A stretch of DNA of 31,353 nt, taken from positions 1 through 31,353 of the forward strand of contig JALNYH010000024.1 in assembly GCA_023229945.1 (NCBI GenBank). The letters run 5' to 3'. The first letter of the stretch is position 1. Each line of letters opens with the position of its first letter. Shown here in pieces: positions 14,021 to 22,862 of this stretch. The position numbers were made by a program, and so were the translations under genes. This stretch comes from Arcobacteraceae bacterium (GTDB lineage Bacteria; Campylobacterota; Campylobacteria; Campylobacterales; Arcobacteraceae). The notes beneath the pieces are model-generated. The model made no database searches. It saw only the letters and a program-made list of their open reading frames with translations, and was not told the DNA's origin.

Positions 14021-14749
14021 GTGAGATTTTTTATTATATTATCGTTTTGTGTTGTAAGTTTATTTTCAGCTGATAATCTTCCTATGATAAATCTTTCTGT
14101 TGCATCTATGGAAGAGCCAGCACAATTTGTAAAAACTATAAATATAGCTATTATTTTAGCTTTGATGGTACTTGCCCCTTCACTTCTTTTGATGGTTACA
14201 AGTTTTACAAGACTTATAATAGTTTTTTCATTGTTAAGACAAGCTATGGGTTTACAACAAACTCCACCATCACAAATTATTATATCTTTGGCACTTATTA
14301 TGACAGTATTTATTATGGAACCTTACGCAAAAGTTTCATATTCAGAAGCTGTAAAACCATATATGGAAGAACAAATAGGTTATGAAGAAGCTATAGAAAA
14401 AGGGATTAAGCCTTTTAAAGAATTTATGATGAAAAATACTAGAGAGTCAGATTTAGCTCTTTTTTATCGTATTAAAAAAGAAGACAATCCCGCAACAATA
14501 GATGATGTTCAGATGACAATTTTGATGCCTGCTTTTATCGTGAGTGAGCTTAGAACTGCTTTTGAAATAGGATTTTTGATATTTTTACCATTTTTGGTTA
14601 TAGATATTATTGTTGCTTCTATTTTGATGAGTCTTGGTATGATGATGCTTCCACCTGTTATGATATCATTGCCAATAAAAATTATATTTTTTATTGTAAT
14701 AGATGGATGGCAGCTAATAATAGGGAACCTAGCCCAAAGTTTTCGATGA
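14021..14749 (+). CDS. fliP: flagellar biosynthesis protein FliP
   Basis: This 242-residue integral inner-membrane component of the flagellar type III export gate starts with GTG. An N-terminal signal-like segment (residues 1-17) is followed by LMVTSFTRLIIVFSLLRQAMG, the family signature near residues 64-84, and the C-terminal TELRTAF-like block (VSELRTAFEIGFLIFLPFLVIDIIVA). Four hydrophobic spans are evident. No AGGAGG-type site is obvious: AAAGG lies about 11 nt upstream of GTG. It stands alone except for fliW downstream. FliQ and FliR are not adjacent, as is common in Campylobacterota, where flagellar genes are scattered. Confidence 0.96.
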   Translation: MRFFIILSFCVVSLFSADNLPMINLSVASMEEPAQFVKTINIAIILALMVLAPSLLLMVTSFTRLIIVFSLLRQAMGLQQTPPSQIIISLALIMTVFIMEPYAKVSYSEAVKPYMEEQIGYEEAIEKGIKPFKEFMMKNTRESDLALFYRIKKEDNPATIDDVQMTILMPAFIVSELRTAFEIGFLIFLPFLVIDIIVASILMSLGMMMLPPVMISLPIKIIFFIVIDGWQLIIGNLAQSFR

Positions 14750-14823
14750 GAGAGTTGTATTAAAAAAAGTTTTACTCTAAAAATTCTGCTTTGCTAGAAA
14801 CTGTAACTTTTATAAAAAAATAC

Positions 14824-14852
14824 TTGATATTTATTGGCAACTTAGATATAAT
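14824..14852 (+). promoter_or_regulatory. putative promoter of fliW
   Basis: TTGATA (14824-14829) and TATAAT (14847-14852) are 17 bp apart. A second TATAAT follows about 8 bp later. This is vegetative-type; no sigma28 or sigma54 flagellar consensus could be fitted in this 141-bp gap. Confidence 0.6.
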
Positions 14853-14890
14853 TTGGATATAATATAGAATTATAAATAAAAGGAGTTAGT

Positions 14891-15262
14891 ATGAGCGTTG
14901 TTTCTTATGAAGTTAAAAATCCAATTTTAGGGTTTGAGAATATAGAGAAAGTTACTTTGGAACAAAATGATGGTATTACTTCTATTCTAAAAGGTTGTGG
15001 AACTGATTGTGTACAACTTACATTGATAAATACTTTTATAGGTGGGTCAGATTTTGTGATACCTTCAGGTATCAAAGTACTTTTGGATATTACTGATAAT
15101 ACTAATTATTCAGTATATTTTGTTGTTGTTTTAAATAAAAAATCAATACAAAATTCAACTATTAATTTAGGTTCACCAATGATATTTAATGAAGATAATC
15201 ATACAATGGCACAATTAAGTGTAAATACTGAAACTGGCACTATTTCAGAACTATTTAATTGA
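14891..15262 (+). CDS. fliW: flagellar assembly factor FliW
   Basis: This 123-residue soluble protein matches FliW. It begins YEVKNPILGFENIEKV, has TLINTFIGGSDFVIPSGIK near residues 44-62, and ends with SPMIFNEDNHTMAQLSVN. FliW binds flagellin and, in Campylobacter and Bacillus, sequesters the RNA-binding regulator CsrA, linking flagellin supply to translation. CsrA is not in this window. AAAGGAG sits 6-7 nt before the ATG. The gene has its own promoter-like sequence and a bidirectional terminator behind it. Length is normal. Assignment is by recognised motifs and is fairly secure. Confidence 0.92.
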   Translation: MSVVSYEVKNPILGFENIEKVTLEQNDGITSILKGCGTDCVQLTLINTFIGGSDFVIPSGIKVLLDITDNTNYSVYFVVVLNKKSIQNSTINLGSPMIFNEDNHTMAQLSVNTETGTISELFN

Positions 15263-15274
15263 TGGTTATAAAAA

Positions 15275-15297
15275 AAGGTAGCATTTAATGTTACCTT
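15275..15297. terminator. bidirectional terminator between fliW and mrdA
   Basis: AAGGTAGCAT (15275-15284) pairs with ATGTTACCTT (15288-15297) around a TTA loop, with one G-U pair. On the minus strand seven T residues follow, ending the long mrdA-side operon. On the plus strand CTTTTATTC follows, ending fliW. Confidence 0.88.
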
Positions 15298-15300
15298 CTT

Positions 15301-17067
15301 TTATTCTTTAATATATCCTAATTCTACTAATTTATCAAAAATTTTACTTACTTCATATCCTGTTACACTAGCACCATATCCACCATGTTCTCTTAGTACT
15401 GTAACACTATATTGTGGATTTTTATATGGGCCATAGGCACTGAGCCACGCATGTGATCTTTCATAATATTCAAGTTGATCTTCTTTCATCCGTTTTTTCT
15501 GATCTTGAGGAATACCAACAACTTGAGCAGTACCAGTTTTGGCAGCTAGTTGGACTTTGGTAGTAAGATGTCTTGATGCTGTACCCATTGATGTGTTGGC
15601 AACTTCATACATACCTTTTCTCATGAGTTCCAAATCCCTGTCTTGATAATCTAACTTTTGTGCTGTTTGGTTTTCATTTTTAACAAAATGAGGAGTATAC
15701 AAAGTACCTGATGCCAAATAAGATATAAATTTTGACACTTGCAAAGGAGTTACTAAAAAATATCCTTGCCCGATAGATGTATTGATAGTTTCACCAATAT
15801 ACCATGGTTTATTGTACTTAAGAGATTTCCATTCTTTGCTCGGATTTATACCTATAAATTCATTTGGCAAATCAACACCTGTTTTTTCACCAAATCCCAA
15901 TTTTTTCATAGTATTTGCTATTTTACTAATTCCAATTTTTAGACTACCTTCATAAAAAAACACATCACAACTTTCACTTATGGCTTTTACATAATCAGTT
16001 GTTCCATGACCATCTGGTTTCCAGCATCTAAATCTTCTATTTCCAACTTGTATTTCGCCACTACAATATACACTGAAATTTCTACTAAGACCATTTTCTA
16101 AAAAAGATAGAGCAATTCCCATTTTGATAACAGACCCTGGTGGATATAAACCATTAATGATTTTGTTTGTAAAAGGATTATTGAAATCATTTTTCATCTC
16201 TTTCCATTGTTCATGAGAAATTCCTGATACAAAAATATTATTATCATATTCTGGAAAACTAGCAGCAGCTAATATTTCTCCATTATTAACATCTTGAACA
16301 ATGACTACACCACCAAGACCTCTAAAAATATCGTGTATGTATTGTTGTAAATGTATATCTATAGTAGTTGTAATATCATTATTATTTGATGGTTCTACAA
16401 TATTGATGATTTCAACTTCTTGGTTAAGTGCATTTACTTTAACTTCTTTATAGCCAAGTGTTCCTTGCAAAATATGATTATATTGTTGTTCAAGACCAGT
16501 TTTCCCTAAAATATTTGTATATTTTGTTATTTCATCATTTGTATAATCAACTCTATTTGCTTTTCCTACATATCCAATAACATGAGCACCTACTTCTTTA
16601 TATGGATAAAATCTTTTTGTTGCATCACTTATTTGTATCTCATTAATTGAGTTAAAAATCGTAAATTTATGGAAAAAATCTTCATAAGGAATAAATTCTA
16701 CAACATCTATAAATTCATGTCTATATGGTGAATTGTTGCGTTGATATATATCTAAAATATCTTCAACTAAATATTTTGGGAAATTGTGATTAATTAATTT
16801 TGCTATTTTCTCTAGTTCTTGTTTTTGTAGAGGTGAATTCATATGAGGTTTGATACTAAGTGCAAATCCAACATTATTGATGGCAAGAGGAATACCGTTT
16901 CTATCTCTAATAATTCCTCTAGTAGGGGCTTTAAAAATTTTTTTAATATGATTTTGTTTAGCTAGTTCATCATAATAGGTATTTGATTTTATTGAAATAT
17001 TATAAACTCTAATAAGAATCAATAACATTATAAATGCAACAAAATACAAAAGAAATTTAATTCTCAT
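15301..17067 (-). CDS. mrdA: penicillin-binding protein 2 (elongation transpeptidase)
   Basis: This monofunctional class B penicillin-binding protein has 588 residues. A single N-terminal membrane span (about residues 4-23) is followed by the dimerisation domain with RGIIRDRNG (50-58) and the transpeptidase domain. Catalytic motifs are SVIK with S312, SCD at 366-368, and KTGTAQ near residue 514. It cross-links peptidoglycan in the lateral wall with RodA and MreC/D. It overlaps the upstream membrane gene by 4 nt. From memory this position matches the PBP2 gene in the same Campylobacter cluster. It is the last gene of a very long minus-strand run, followed by a terminator. Confidence 0.96.
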   Translation of the reverse strand: MRIKFLLYFVAFIMLLILIRVYNISIKSNTYYDELAKQNHIKKIFKAPTRGIIRDRNGIPLAINNVGFALSIKPHMNSPLQKQELEKIAKLINHNFPKYLVEDILDIYQRNNSPYRHEFIDVVEFIPYEDFFHKFTIFNSINEIQISDATKRFYPYKEVGAHVIGYVGKANRVDYTNDEITKYTNILGKTGLEQQYNHILQGTLGYKEVKVNALNQEVEIINIVEPSNNNDITTTIDIHLQQYIHDIFRGLGGVVIVQDVNNGEILAAASFPEYDNNIFVSGISHEQWKEMKNDFNNPFTNKIINGLYPPGSVIKMGIALSFLENGLSRNFSVYCSGEIQVGNRRFRCWKPDGHGTTDYVKAISESCDVFFYEGSLKIGISKIANTMKKLGFGEKTGVDLPNEFIGINPSKEWKSLKYNKPWYIGETINTSIGQGYFLVTPLQVSKFISYLASGTLYTPHFVKNENQTAQKLDYQDRDLELMRKGMYEVANTSMGTASRHLTTKVQLAAKTGTAQVVGIPQDQKKRMKEDQLEYYERSHAWLSAYGPYKNPQYSVTVLREHGGYGASVTGYEVSKIFDKLVELGYIKE

Positions 17068-17504
17068 AACAATATCCCTAGTATTAAAATATCAATACAT
17101 ATGTTTATAACAATAAACCAAAAATTTAAAAATAATTCACCTGTTGAAATATAATAAATTAGCAATACAAAAATATAAAATATAAATACTTCAACAAAAA
17201 TTCTTATACTATCAAATGAAAATAATCTTCTTGCAAGTGGTAAAATAATACTATATAAAACAAATGAAATTAAAAAAAGTGAAAAAGGCTTCAATCCTTG
17301 AGTTGTTTCAATTACCAAAAAAGCTAAGATAACAGATAATAGTGAATAGTATAGTTTCTCTTTAAAACATAATTGTGTGAGATAAAATATTACGCCAGCT
17401 AAGGTTATAGCAATAAAGTGTACACTAAAAACTATATTTATAATAATCACTAAAAGTGAAGTTATAAATACTATAGCTTGATTATTAAGGATACTTCGTC
17501 GCAT
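17064..17504 (-). CDS. small integral membrane protein, MreD-like by position
   Basis: The 146-residue protein is almost entirely hydrophobic, with about five membrane spans and few charged residues (a basic MRR start, and RRLFSFDSIR in the middle). The ATG lies within the end of the upstream acetyltransferase gene (34-nt overlap), and its stop overlaps mrdA by 4 nt. The arrangement of a small polytopic membrane protein directly before PBP2 resembles mreD-mrdA. Sequence motifs are too weak to confirm MreD. It probably serves the cell-elongation machinery, inferred from context only. Confidence 0.7.
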   Translation of the reverse strand: MRRSILNNQAIVFITSLLVIIINIVFSVHFIAITLAGVIFYLTQLCFKEKLYYSLLSVILAFLVIETTQGLKPFSLFLISFVLYSIILPLARRLFSFDSIRIFVEVFIFYIFVLLIYYISTGELFLNFWFIVINICIDILILGILL

Positions 17505-17935
17505 ATTGGGAAATGTTTACATCTAATACAATCAGCCCATATTTTTTGTTCTGGTATTGATTCTTTTGGAATTTCATGGAATCCTATTTTTTCAAAAAGA
17601 GACTTATGGTAAGTTAATGTTAAAACCTCTTTTAATCCGAGTGCACTTGCTTCATCTAATGCTCGTTTGACTAGATTCTGCCCAATTCCAACCTTTCTGT
17701 ACTCTTCTTTTACTATTAGACTTCTTACTTCAGCTAATGTTACTGAGTGGATGTGAAGTGCTACAAAGCCTATGATTTGTCCTTGGTCTTTTGCTACGAT
17801 GTATGATCTAATTGTCGTAGCCATTTCACTTGGAGTTCTATATAAAATTAGCCCTTTTTCAACTTCAGGAGATACAAGATTTTGCATTGCTTCAATATCA
17901 TAAACAAGAGGTTTAGAGTATTTTATATTTTCCAT
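17471..17935 (-). CDS. GNAT N-acetyltransferase, ArgA-like (possible N-acetylglutamate synthase)
   Basis: This 154-residue protein has the GNAT acetyl-CoA fold: EVRSLIVKEEYRKVGIGQNL (about residues 70-89) is motif A with the R/Q-x-x-G-x-G/A loop. It ends with a cysteine-bearing segment, ADCIRCKHFPICDE, typical of the short ArgA-like group that makes N-acetylglutamate for arginine synthesis. I chose the ATG at 17935, 1 nt after the engB stop. A TTG at 17947 would add four residues. Translation is probably coupled because no clear ribosome site is visible. The substrate is inferred. Confidence 0.82.
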   Translation of the reverse strand: MENIKYSKPLVYDIEAMQNLVSPEVEKGLILYRTPSEMATTIRSYIVAKDQGQIIGFVALHIHSVTLAEVRSLIVKEEYRKVGIGQNLVKRALDEASALGLKEVLTLTYHKSLFEKIGFHEIPKESIPEQKIWADCIRCKHFPICDEVSLIIKL

Positions 17936-17936
17936 A

Positions 17937-18533
17937 TTATACACCAAATAAATAAGAAGCTATTTTGTTTGTAAGGTCATCAATCCCTTTTTGTTTGAGA
18001 TTAGTAATAAAAATACCATCTGGATATTTGAATTTTAGTTTTGATAAATCACTTTGTGTTAATTTATCTGTTTTTGTAAAGGCATTGATTATAATTTGGT
18101 CTTTTCTTTTGATATATTGTAAAAATTCATCAACACTTTTATCAATATCAAGCTCAGGATGTCTTGAGTCAATCAAATGAACGAAAATTCTTAAACTATC
18201 TCTTTGTTGTAAAAAGTCTGTTAAGTTTTTTTCCCAATCTTCTTTGAGACTTTTTGCTACTTTTGCATAACCAAATCCTGGAAGGTCAACAAATCTTCCA
18301 TTGAAACTTTCACCCAAAGCATCTTTGAATCTTACATCAAAGAAATTGATAAGTTTAGTTTTACCTGGCGTTGATGATGATTTTGCTAAAGATTTTTTAT
18401 TGGTTAGGCTATTTAAAAGTGAGCTTTTCCCCACATTACTTCTACCCAAAAATGCAACTTCTGCAATATCTGGAGAAATAGAATCTTTAAGTGAGGTTGC
18501 TGATTTTATAAATATTGCTTCTACTATTTTCAT
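17937..18533 (-). CDS. engB: ribosome biogenesis GTP-binding protein EngB/YsxC
   Basis: This 198-residue small GTPase helps assemble the 50S subunit. G1 is GRSNVGKS (residues 30-37). The G2 threonine lies in STPGKTKLINFF, G3 is DLPGFGYAK, and G4 is TKTDKL. These four motifs and the length identify EngB. It begins 4 bp after lptA stops and ends next to the acetyltransferase. The mix of envelope and ribosome functions in this cluster is the same as in Campylobacter (recalled from memory). Confidence 0.96.
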   Translation of the reverse strand: MKIVEAIFIKSATSLKDSISPDIAEVAFLGRSNVGKSSLLNSLTNKKSLAKSSSTPGKTKLINFFDVRFKDALGESFNGRFVDLPGFGYAKVAKSLKEDWEKNLTDFLQQRDSLRIFVHLIDSRHPELDIDKSVDEFLQYIKRKDQIIINAFTKTDKLTQSDLSKLKFKYPDGIFITNLKQKGIDDLTNKIASYLFGV

Positions 18534-18537
18534 ATTG

Positions 18538-19005
18538 TTACTCTTGTATTTTCATTATAAATCTAACTGGTTTAGTTTCATTTCCTACAACTTGAGCACT
18601 ACCTGTAATTTCATCCAAATAAATCTCTTCGCCATATAAAATTCTACCATCAATTTGCTCTTCTAAGTAACCATTTCCTAAAATTGTATATTTATTTTGT
18701 AATGGTTCATAGATAACTTTTGTACCTTTACCTAAATATATCTTTTCTTGAGAATATACTGTAAAATCTACATTACCAGTTGCTGTATATTTTTTTGGTG
18801 TTTTTTCATTTTGAGAGTTTGTAGTCATCTCTACTACCAACTTGTCACTGTTTAATTTGTCTTTAATCTTAGTTACTTTTACATTACCTGTAAAAATTGC
18901 TATTCCCTTTTGATCATCTGCCTCAAAATTATTAGCATCAATGATTAGGTTATCTTGTGCAAACACAAAACTAAATAATAAAACAAATGTCAAAGCGTAT
19001 TTCAT
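18538..19005 (-). CDS. lptA: LPS transport periplasmic protein LptA (OstA-like)
   Basis: This 155-residue precursor has a signal peptide (MKYALTFVLLFSFVFA, cleavage after residue 16). The mature OstA-like domain forms a beta-jellyroll that bridges LptC at the inner membrane and LptD at the outer membrane, carrying lipopolysaccharide. Family features are LIIDANNFEADDQKGIAIFTGN and GNVDFTVYSQEKIYLGKG. It follows lptC with 1 bp between, a standard pairing. LptB/F/G are not in this window. Confidence 0.9.
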   Translation of the reverse strand: MKYALTFVLLFSFVFAQDNLIIDANNFEADDQKGIAIFTGNVKVTKIKDKLNSDKLVVEMTTNSQNEKTPKKYTATGNVDFTVYSQEKIYLGKGTKVIYEPLQNKYTILGNGYLEEQIDGRILYGEEIYLDEITGSAQVVGNETKPVRFIMKIQE

Positions 19006-19006
19006 A

Positions 19007-19522
19007 TCAATCCTTTAATTCTATTTCAAAAGTAACATCTTTTGATTTCATATAATATATATCTTTTGTATAAAAACTGTTTCCAGTTAATTTATTGTTG
19101 TAATAACTAGCTACAAAGTCTTTTGTATTGTGTGCTATTTTTTTTGAAAGGTCATAAAAAACTTCTTCTGAAGTTAATTTCATAAAGTCAGATCTTTCAA
19201 ATACCACATTTCCTAAAAATGATATCTTATTGCCAACTTTTAGTGTATAGTCAGAAATGAGTGTATCATAAATATTGTTTTCAGTAGTTTTAAAAACAAC
19301 CTTAGAATCAAATGATTCTTCTTTTTTCTTATAAATCAAAGTTTTCTTTGAGTCCACAATTCTTTGAATTTCTTGAGAATTTATAGTAAATAATACAGAG
19401 TTGTCAAAAATCATTATAGGTTTTTCTTCAGATTCTTGTATCTTTTGTTTTGTCCCAACTCCAATAAATAAAGTAAAAAGTGATATTATAAAAGTAATAA
19501 AAATAAAATATTTTATAGCCAT
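19007..19522 (-). CDS. lptC: LPS export system protein LptC-like
   Basis: This 171-residue bitopic protein has one N-terminal membrane span (about residues 4-24) and a periplasmic beta-rich domain containing FKTTENNIYDTLISDYTLKVG and NVVFERSDFMKLTSEEVFYD. Sequence identity across LptC families is low, and the call depends on topology plus position between kdsC and lptA, the order seen in E. coli too. It overlaps kdsC by 10 nt. LptC accepts LPS from the inner-membrane LptBFG transporter and hands it to LptA. Confidence 0.8.
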   Translation of the reverse strand: MAIKYFIFITFIISLFTLFIGVGTKQKIQESEEKPIMIFDNSVLFTINSQEIQRIVDSKKTLIYKKKEESFDSKVVFKTTENNIYDTLISDYTLKVGNKISFLGNVVFERSDFMKLTSEEVFYDLSKKIAHNTKDFVASYYNNKLTGNSFYTKDIYYMKSKDVTFEIELKD

Positions 19523-20028
19523 GCTGATAAAAACTTTTCTTCTAAATCATAATTTTTGCAAATATAATCAATCATCTCTCTAACTGCACCTTGACCACCA
19601 TTTTTCGAGCAAACTATATCAACAATTTCTTTTATATACTCATTTGCATCTTGTGGACAAAATGAAAGTCCAACACTTTTTAGCATTTTATAATCATTCA
19701 AATCATCACCAATAGCAGCAACTTCTGAAAATTTGATATTTTCTTTTTGCATAATTTCTTCTAAAACTTCAAGTTTATTATCAACACCTTGATGTAGATA
19801 TGTAATGCCCAGCTCATGTGCACGAAGTTCAACAACTTTTGATTTTCGACCTGTTATTATAGCAGTTTTAAACCCTAGATGTTTATTCCAAACAGAAATT
19901 GCAAGTCCATCTTTTACATCAAATTCTTTTGATTCTTTAAGGGTTTCATTATTATCTTTTGTATAAGAATATATTATTTTCCCATCAGTTAAAGTACCAT
20001 CAACATCAATAACAAGGAGTTTTATCAT
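19513..20028 (-). CDS. kdsC: 3-deoxy-D-manno-octulosonate 8-phosphate phosphatase KdsC
   Basis: This HAD-family phosphatase of 171 residues belongs to the capless KdsC group. Motif I is DVDGTLTDG with nucleophile D8 and D10. Motif II is TGRKS and motif III/IV is AAIGDDLNDYKML. It removes phosphate from Kdo-8-phosphate in lipid A/core synthesis. Its ATG overlaps hisB's stop by 4 nt and its end overlaps lptC. Because hisB is adjacent, histidinol-phosphate phosphatase is an alternative, but the motifs and lptC/lptA context favour KdsC. Confidence 0.9.
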   Translation of the reverse strand: MIKLLVIDVDGTLTDGKIIYSYTKDNNETLKESKEFDVKDGLAISVWNKHLGFKTAIITGRKSKVVELRAHELGITYLHQGVDNKLEVLEEIMQKENIKFSEVAAIGDDLNDYKMLKSVGLSFCPQDANEYIKEIVDIVCSKNGGQGAVREMIDYICKNYDLEEKFLSAWL

Positions 20029-20594
20029 AAAACACCTTTAGTACTAGGTATCCCTAAAGCTTCATTTTTTACTAAAGCCCGTCTTAATGCCACAGCAAAA
20101 GATTTAAAGACTGCTTCAATAATATGATGTTTGTTTTTACCACGATCTAGTACTATATGTGCAGTTATTCCAGCATTCATCACAAGTGCATGAAAAAACT
20201 CTTCTACTAGTTCTGTATCAAATTCACCAACTTTGCCAATTACTCCAACATCATAATGTAAAAATGGGCGATTACTAAGATCAAGGGCTACTGTTGCACT
20301 AGATTCATCCATAACTACAGTTGCATTGCCATATCTTTCAACTGCTTGTATTGGGAAAATTTCTGCTTTTAAAGCTTGCCCAAGAACAATTCCACAATCT
20401 TCAACACTATGGTGGTCATCAATATGAGTATCCCCTATGCAAGTAAGTTCAATACCAATACCACTATGTTTTGCTAGTGCTTCAATCATATGATCAAAAA
20501 AACCTATATTTGTATTGATTGATGAAGTTTTATTTTCTAAATCAATTTTACATTTGATACTTGTTTCTTTTGTTACTCTGTGTATCTCTTTCAT
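20025..20594 (-). CDS. hisB: imidazoleglycerol-phosphate dehydratase
   Basis: The 189-residue monofunctional enzyme catalyses step 6 of histidine synthesis, dehydrating imidazole glycerol phosphate to imidazole acetol phosphate. Metal-binding motifs are DDHHSVEDCGIVLGQAL (about residues 61-77) and KHHIIEAVFKSFA (about 154-166). It lacks the N-terminal HAD phosphatase domain of enterobacterial HisB. GAGGATA precedes the ATG. It overlaps kdsC by ATGA. No other his gene is in the window, so it is separated from its pathway and embedded in an envelope-gene operon. Confidence 0.97.
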   Translation of the reverse strand: MKEIHRVTKETSIKCKIDLENKTSSINTNIGFFDHMIEALAKHSGIGIELTCIGDTHIDDHHSVEDCGIVLGQALKAEIFPIQAVERYGNATVVMDESSATVALDLSNRPFLHYDVGVIGKVGEFDTELVEEFFHALVMNAGITAHIVLDRGKNKHHIIEAVFKSFAVALRRALVKNEALGIPSTKGVL

Positions 20595-20628
20595 TACTTA
20601 TCCTCGTATGTGCAATATATCTAACATA

Positions 20629-21444
20629 TTATTCAGCTATTATCATAGCTCCATCTAAACTATTTGCTGATTTAAAATCATTTGCCTCATCAATACTTCT
20701 AAATCCACTAATCCAAACTCTATGAATTGGTTTATCTTCAAAATTACCTTCTTTTATTATAACATTATAATTGCCATCTAGCATCATTTTAAATTTATCT
20801 TGAGTGATTTTTGCACCACTATAGTTTCTAAAAGCACCTACTTGAACATAATAACTACTAACTGTTGCTTTTTCACTTTTTTCAGCTTGAGTAGAAGCTA
20901 CTTTTCCATGGAAGCCTAAAATAGTAAGAGTAACATTAGCTAACCCTTTTTTTTGCATATCTATAGCACCAGCAGCGGTATAAGATAAGTCAATAATCCT
21001 ATCACCAACAAAAGGACCTCTATCATTTACTCTAACAATTACTGATTTACCATTATCAAGATTATCTACTCTTACAATTGTATTCATTGGTAATGTTTTA
21101 TGTGCTGCTGTTACCGCGTGCATATTGTATATTTCGCCATTACTTGTTTTTTTACCATGGAAATTAGGTCCATACCATGAAGCAACACCTTTTTGTGTAT
21201 CTCCAACGCTAGCTGTTGTTGGATGATACCATTTACCAAATACTTGATAAGATCTCATCGTAGCTTTGTGCATTGCTGGAGAGTTCTTAATTTCTTCTTT
21301 TGAATTATATTTCACATTATTAGATATTGTATTGTTATAATATCCTTGAGAGTATGTTTTTTTTGAAAAACATCCACCAAATGCAAATATTACAAAAACA
21401 ACAATAAGTATTTTAATAGCTAATAACAAGTTTATCTCCTTCAA
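20629..21444 (-). CDS. rlpA: RlpA septal lytic transglycosylase lipoprotein with SPOR domain
   Basis: This 271-residue outer-membrane lipoprotein has a hydrophobic signal ending FGGC, C25 being the lipidation site. The double-psi beta-barrel catalytic domain includes GVASWYGPNFHGKKTSNGE, AAHKTLPMNT and VRVNDRGPF. The C-terminal SPOR domain (about residues 196-270, YYVQVGAFRNYSGAK) binds denuded glycan strands at the septum. RlpA cleaves such strands during division. Its start overlaps the mltD-like gene by 32 nt, so the two cell-wall enzymes are co-produced. Confidence 0.92.
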   Translation of the reverse strand: MKEINLLLAIKILIVVFVIFAFGGCFSKKTYSQGYYNNTISNNVKYNSKEEIKNSPAMHKATMRSYQVFGKWYHPTTASVGDTQKGVASWYGPNFHGKKTSNGEIYNMHAVTAAHKTLPMNTIVRVDNLDNGKSVIVRVNDRGPFVGDRIIDLSYTAAGAIDMQKKGLANVTLTILGFHGKVASTQAEKSEKATVSSYYVQVGAFRNYSGAKITQDKFKMMLDGNYNVIIKEGNFEDKPIHRVWISGFRSIDEANDFKSANSLDGAMIIAE

Positions 21445-22819
21445 AAATTGTTGTTGATTTTAATTTATTATCACTAATTAATTTGTTTAAATCAATTTTC
21501 TGATTTTTGGCAATAGTTCCTAGTGTATCACCTTTTTGAACTATGTATTCAAATTTCTTACCATTAGATTGTGTAATTATAATATTTTGACTTTTTCTAA
21601 CTTGTTTTTTTGGGATAGGTATAATTAATTTTTGTTTTAGCTTTAACATATCAGATGAAAGTTGATTATAGTCCTTGATTATATTATAGCTAATGCCATA
21701 TTTTTTACTAATTTTTCCAAGATTATCACCACTTGAAACTATATGAACTTGATATTCTATTTGTGGAACATTATCAATATTTTGTTGGTAAGAACTAAGT
21801 GCTTGATATGGTATGTATATTTGATAGTTTTTTTTATGTGGAGGTATAATTTGTTCTTTTAAATGTGAGTTTAAGAATACCAATTCATCATAGTCAATAT
21901 TTGTAATCTCCGCGATACTTCTTAAATGAATACCACCTTTTGCATTAACTGGAACTATAACTTTGTGTACACCTCTATTTAATAAATGAGTGTTTTCTTG
22001 TGTTAAAACAAAATTTTTATTCATCATGATAGCAAATGAGATAATTTTTTTAATATGGTTTCTACTCTCTAAAGGGATATATTGTCTTGATTCTTTTCCT
22101 TGAACTGTTGATAAATCACTTAGGGTAAAAGGAATATTGAGTTCTTTAATTTCTTTATATATTCTATTTAATTCACTAAAACCAGTTCTTTTACTTTGAT
22201 ATTGGGCAATTACTTTTCTGTATTCTTTGTATTGGTTTGTTTTACAAAAATCTGGGTTATCTTTACAGTGTAAATCTAAACTAACTCTTACAATTCCTTC
22301 TATAAGTCTACCTTCACCACAATTATATGCAATTGCTGTGAGATACCATTTGCCAAAAATATTGTGTAAGTTTTTTAAATATTTTGCTGCTGCAATAGTG
22401 GATTTTTCCAAATCCAATCTTTCATCTAAATATTGATCGTTTTGAAGTCCATATCTTTTTGCAGTATCAGGGATAAACTGCCAAAGACCTTTTGCTTTCA
22501 TATTTGATTTGGCACTTAGGTCAAAGTTGGATTCAGCCATACCAAGAAATAGCATTGTAGAAGGTACATTTTCTTTTTTTAAGATTTCTTTTAGAGTTGG
22601 AATTATTGATATTGATTGGTTAAACTTATCGATATAGTAACTTTTATTATCTGATGAATGTTTGTTATATAGTTCTTGTAATTCTGAATCTTTGATAAAT
22701 TCAATTTCAATATCTAATTCATTCAAAATTTGTAAATCATCCCTTTCGTCATAGCTAAAACTAACAAGCGTTCCAAATAAAAATGATATAGAAAATGATA
22801 ATAAAAATAAAAACCTCAA
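21413..22819 (-). CDS. mltD: MltD-like membrane-bound lytic murein transglycosylase with LysM domains
   Basis: This 468-residue secreted enzyme begins with a signal sequence (residues 1-16). The SLT catalytic domain (about 80-220) has catalytic E96 in GMAESNFDLSAKS, then KGLWQFIPDTAKRYGL and AYNCGEGRL. At least two C-terminal LysM repeats bind glycan: about 363-412 (VSSGDNLGKISKKYG) and 425-467 (VQKGDTLGTIAKN). A weaker LysM-like stretch precedes them near 290-345. It cuts peptidoglycan with formation of 1,6-anhydro ends. The start codon is TTG, preceded by AGAGG at proper spacing; no upstream ATG is in frame. Confidence 0.93.
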   Translation of the reverse strand: MRFLFLLSFSISFLFGTLVSFSYDERDDLQILNELDIEIEFIKDSELQELYNKHSSDNKSYYIDKFNQSISIIPTLKEILKKENVPSTMLFLGMAESNFDLSAKSNMKAKGLWQFIPDTAKRYGLQNDQYLDERLDLEKSTIAAAKYLKNLHNIFGKWYLTAIAYNCGEGRLIEGIVRVSLDLHCKDNPDFCKTNQYKEYRKVIAQYQSKRTGFSELNRIYKEIKELNIPFTLSDLSTVQGKESRQYIPLESRNHIKKIISFAIMMNKNFVLTQENTHLLNRGVHKVIVPVNAKGGIHLRSIAEITNIDYDELVFLNSHLKEQIIPPHKKNYQIYIPYQALSSYQQNIDNVPQIEYQVHIVSSGDNLGKISKKYGISYNIIKDYNQLSSDMLKLKQKLIIPIPKKQVRKSQNIIITQSNGKKFEYIVQKGDTLGTIAKNQKIDLNKLISDNKLKSTTIFEGDKLVISY

Positions 22820-22862
22820 AACTACCTCTGTGTAAATATAATTTGGCTTTAATTATACCTTT

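Noticed and set aside
14750..14890. Sigma54 or sigma28 flagellar promoter before fliW
   Set aside because: No GG-N10-GC core and no CGATAT-type -10 with matching -35 could be fitted; vegetative elements fit better.
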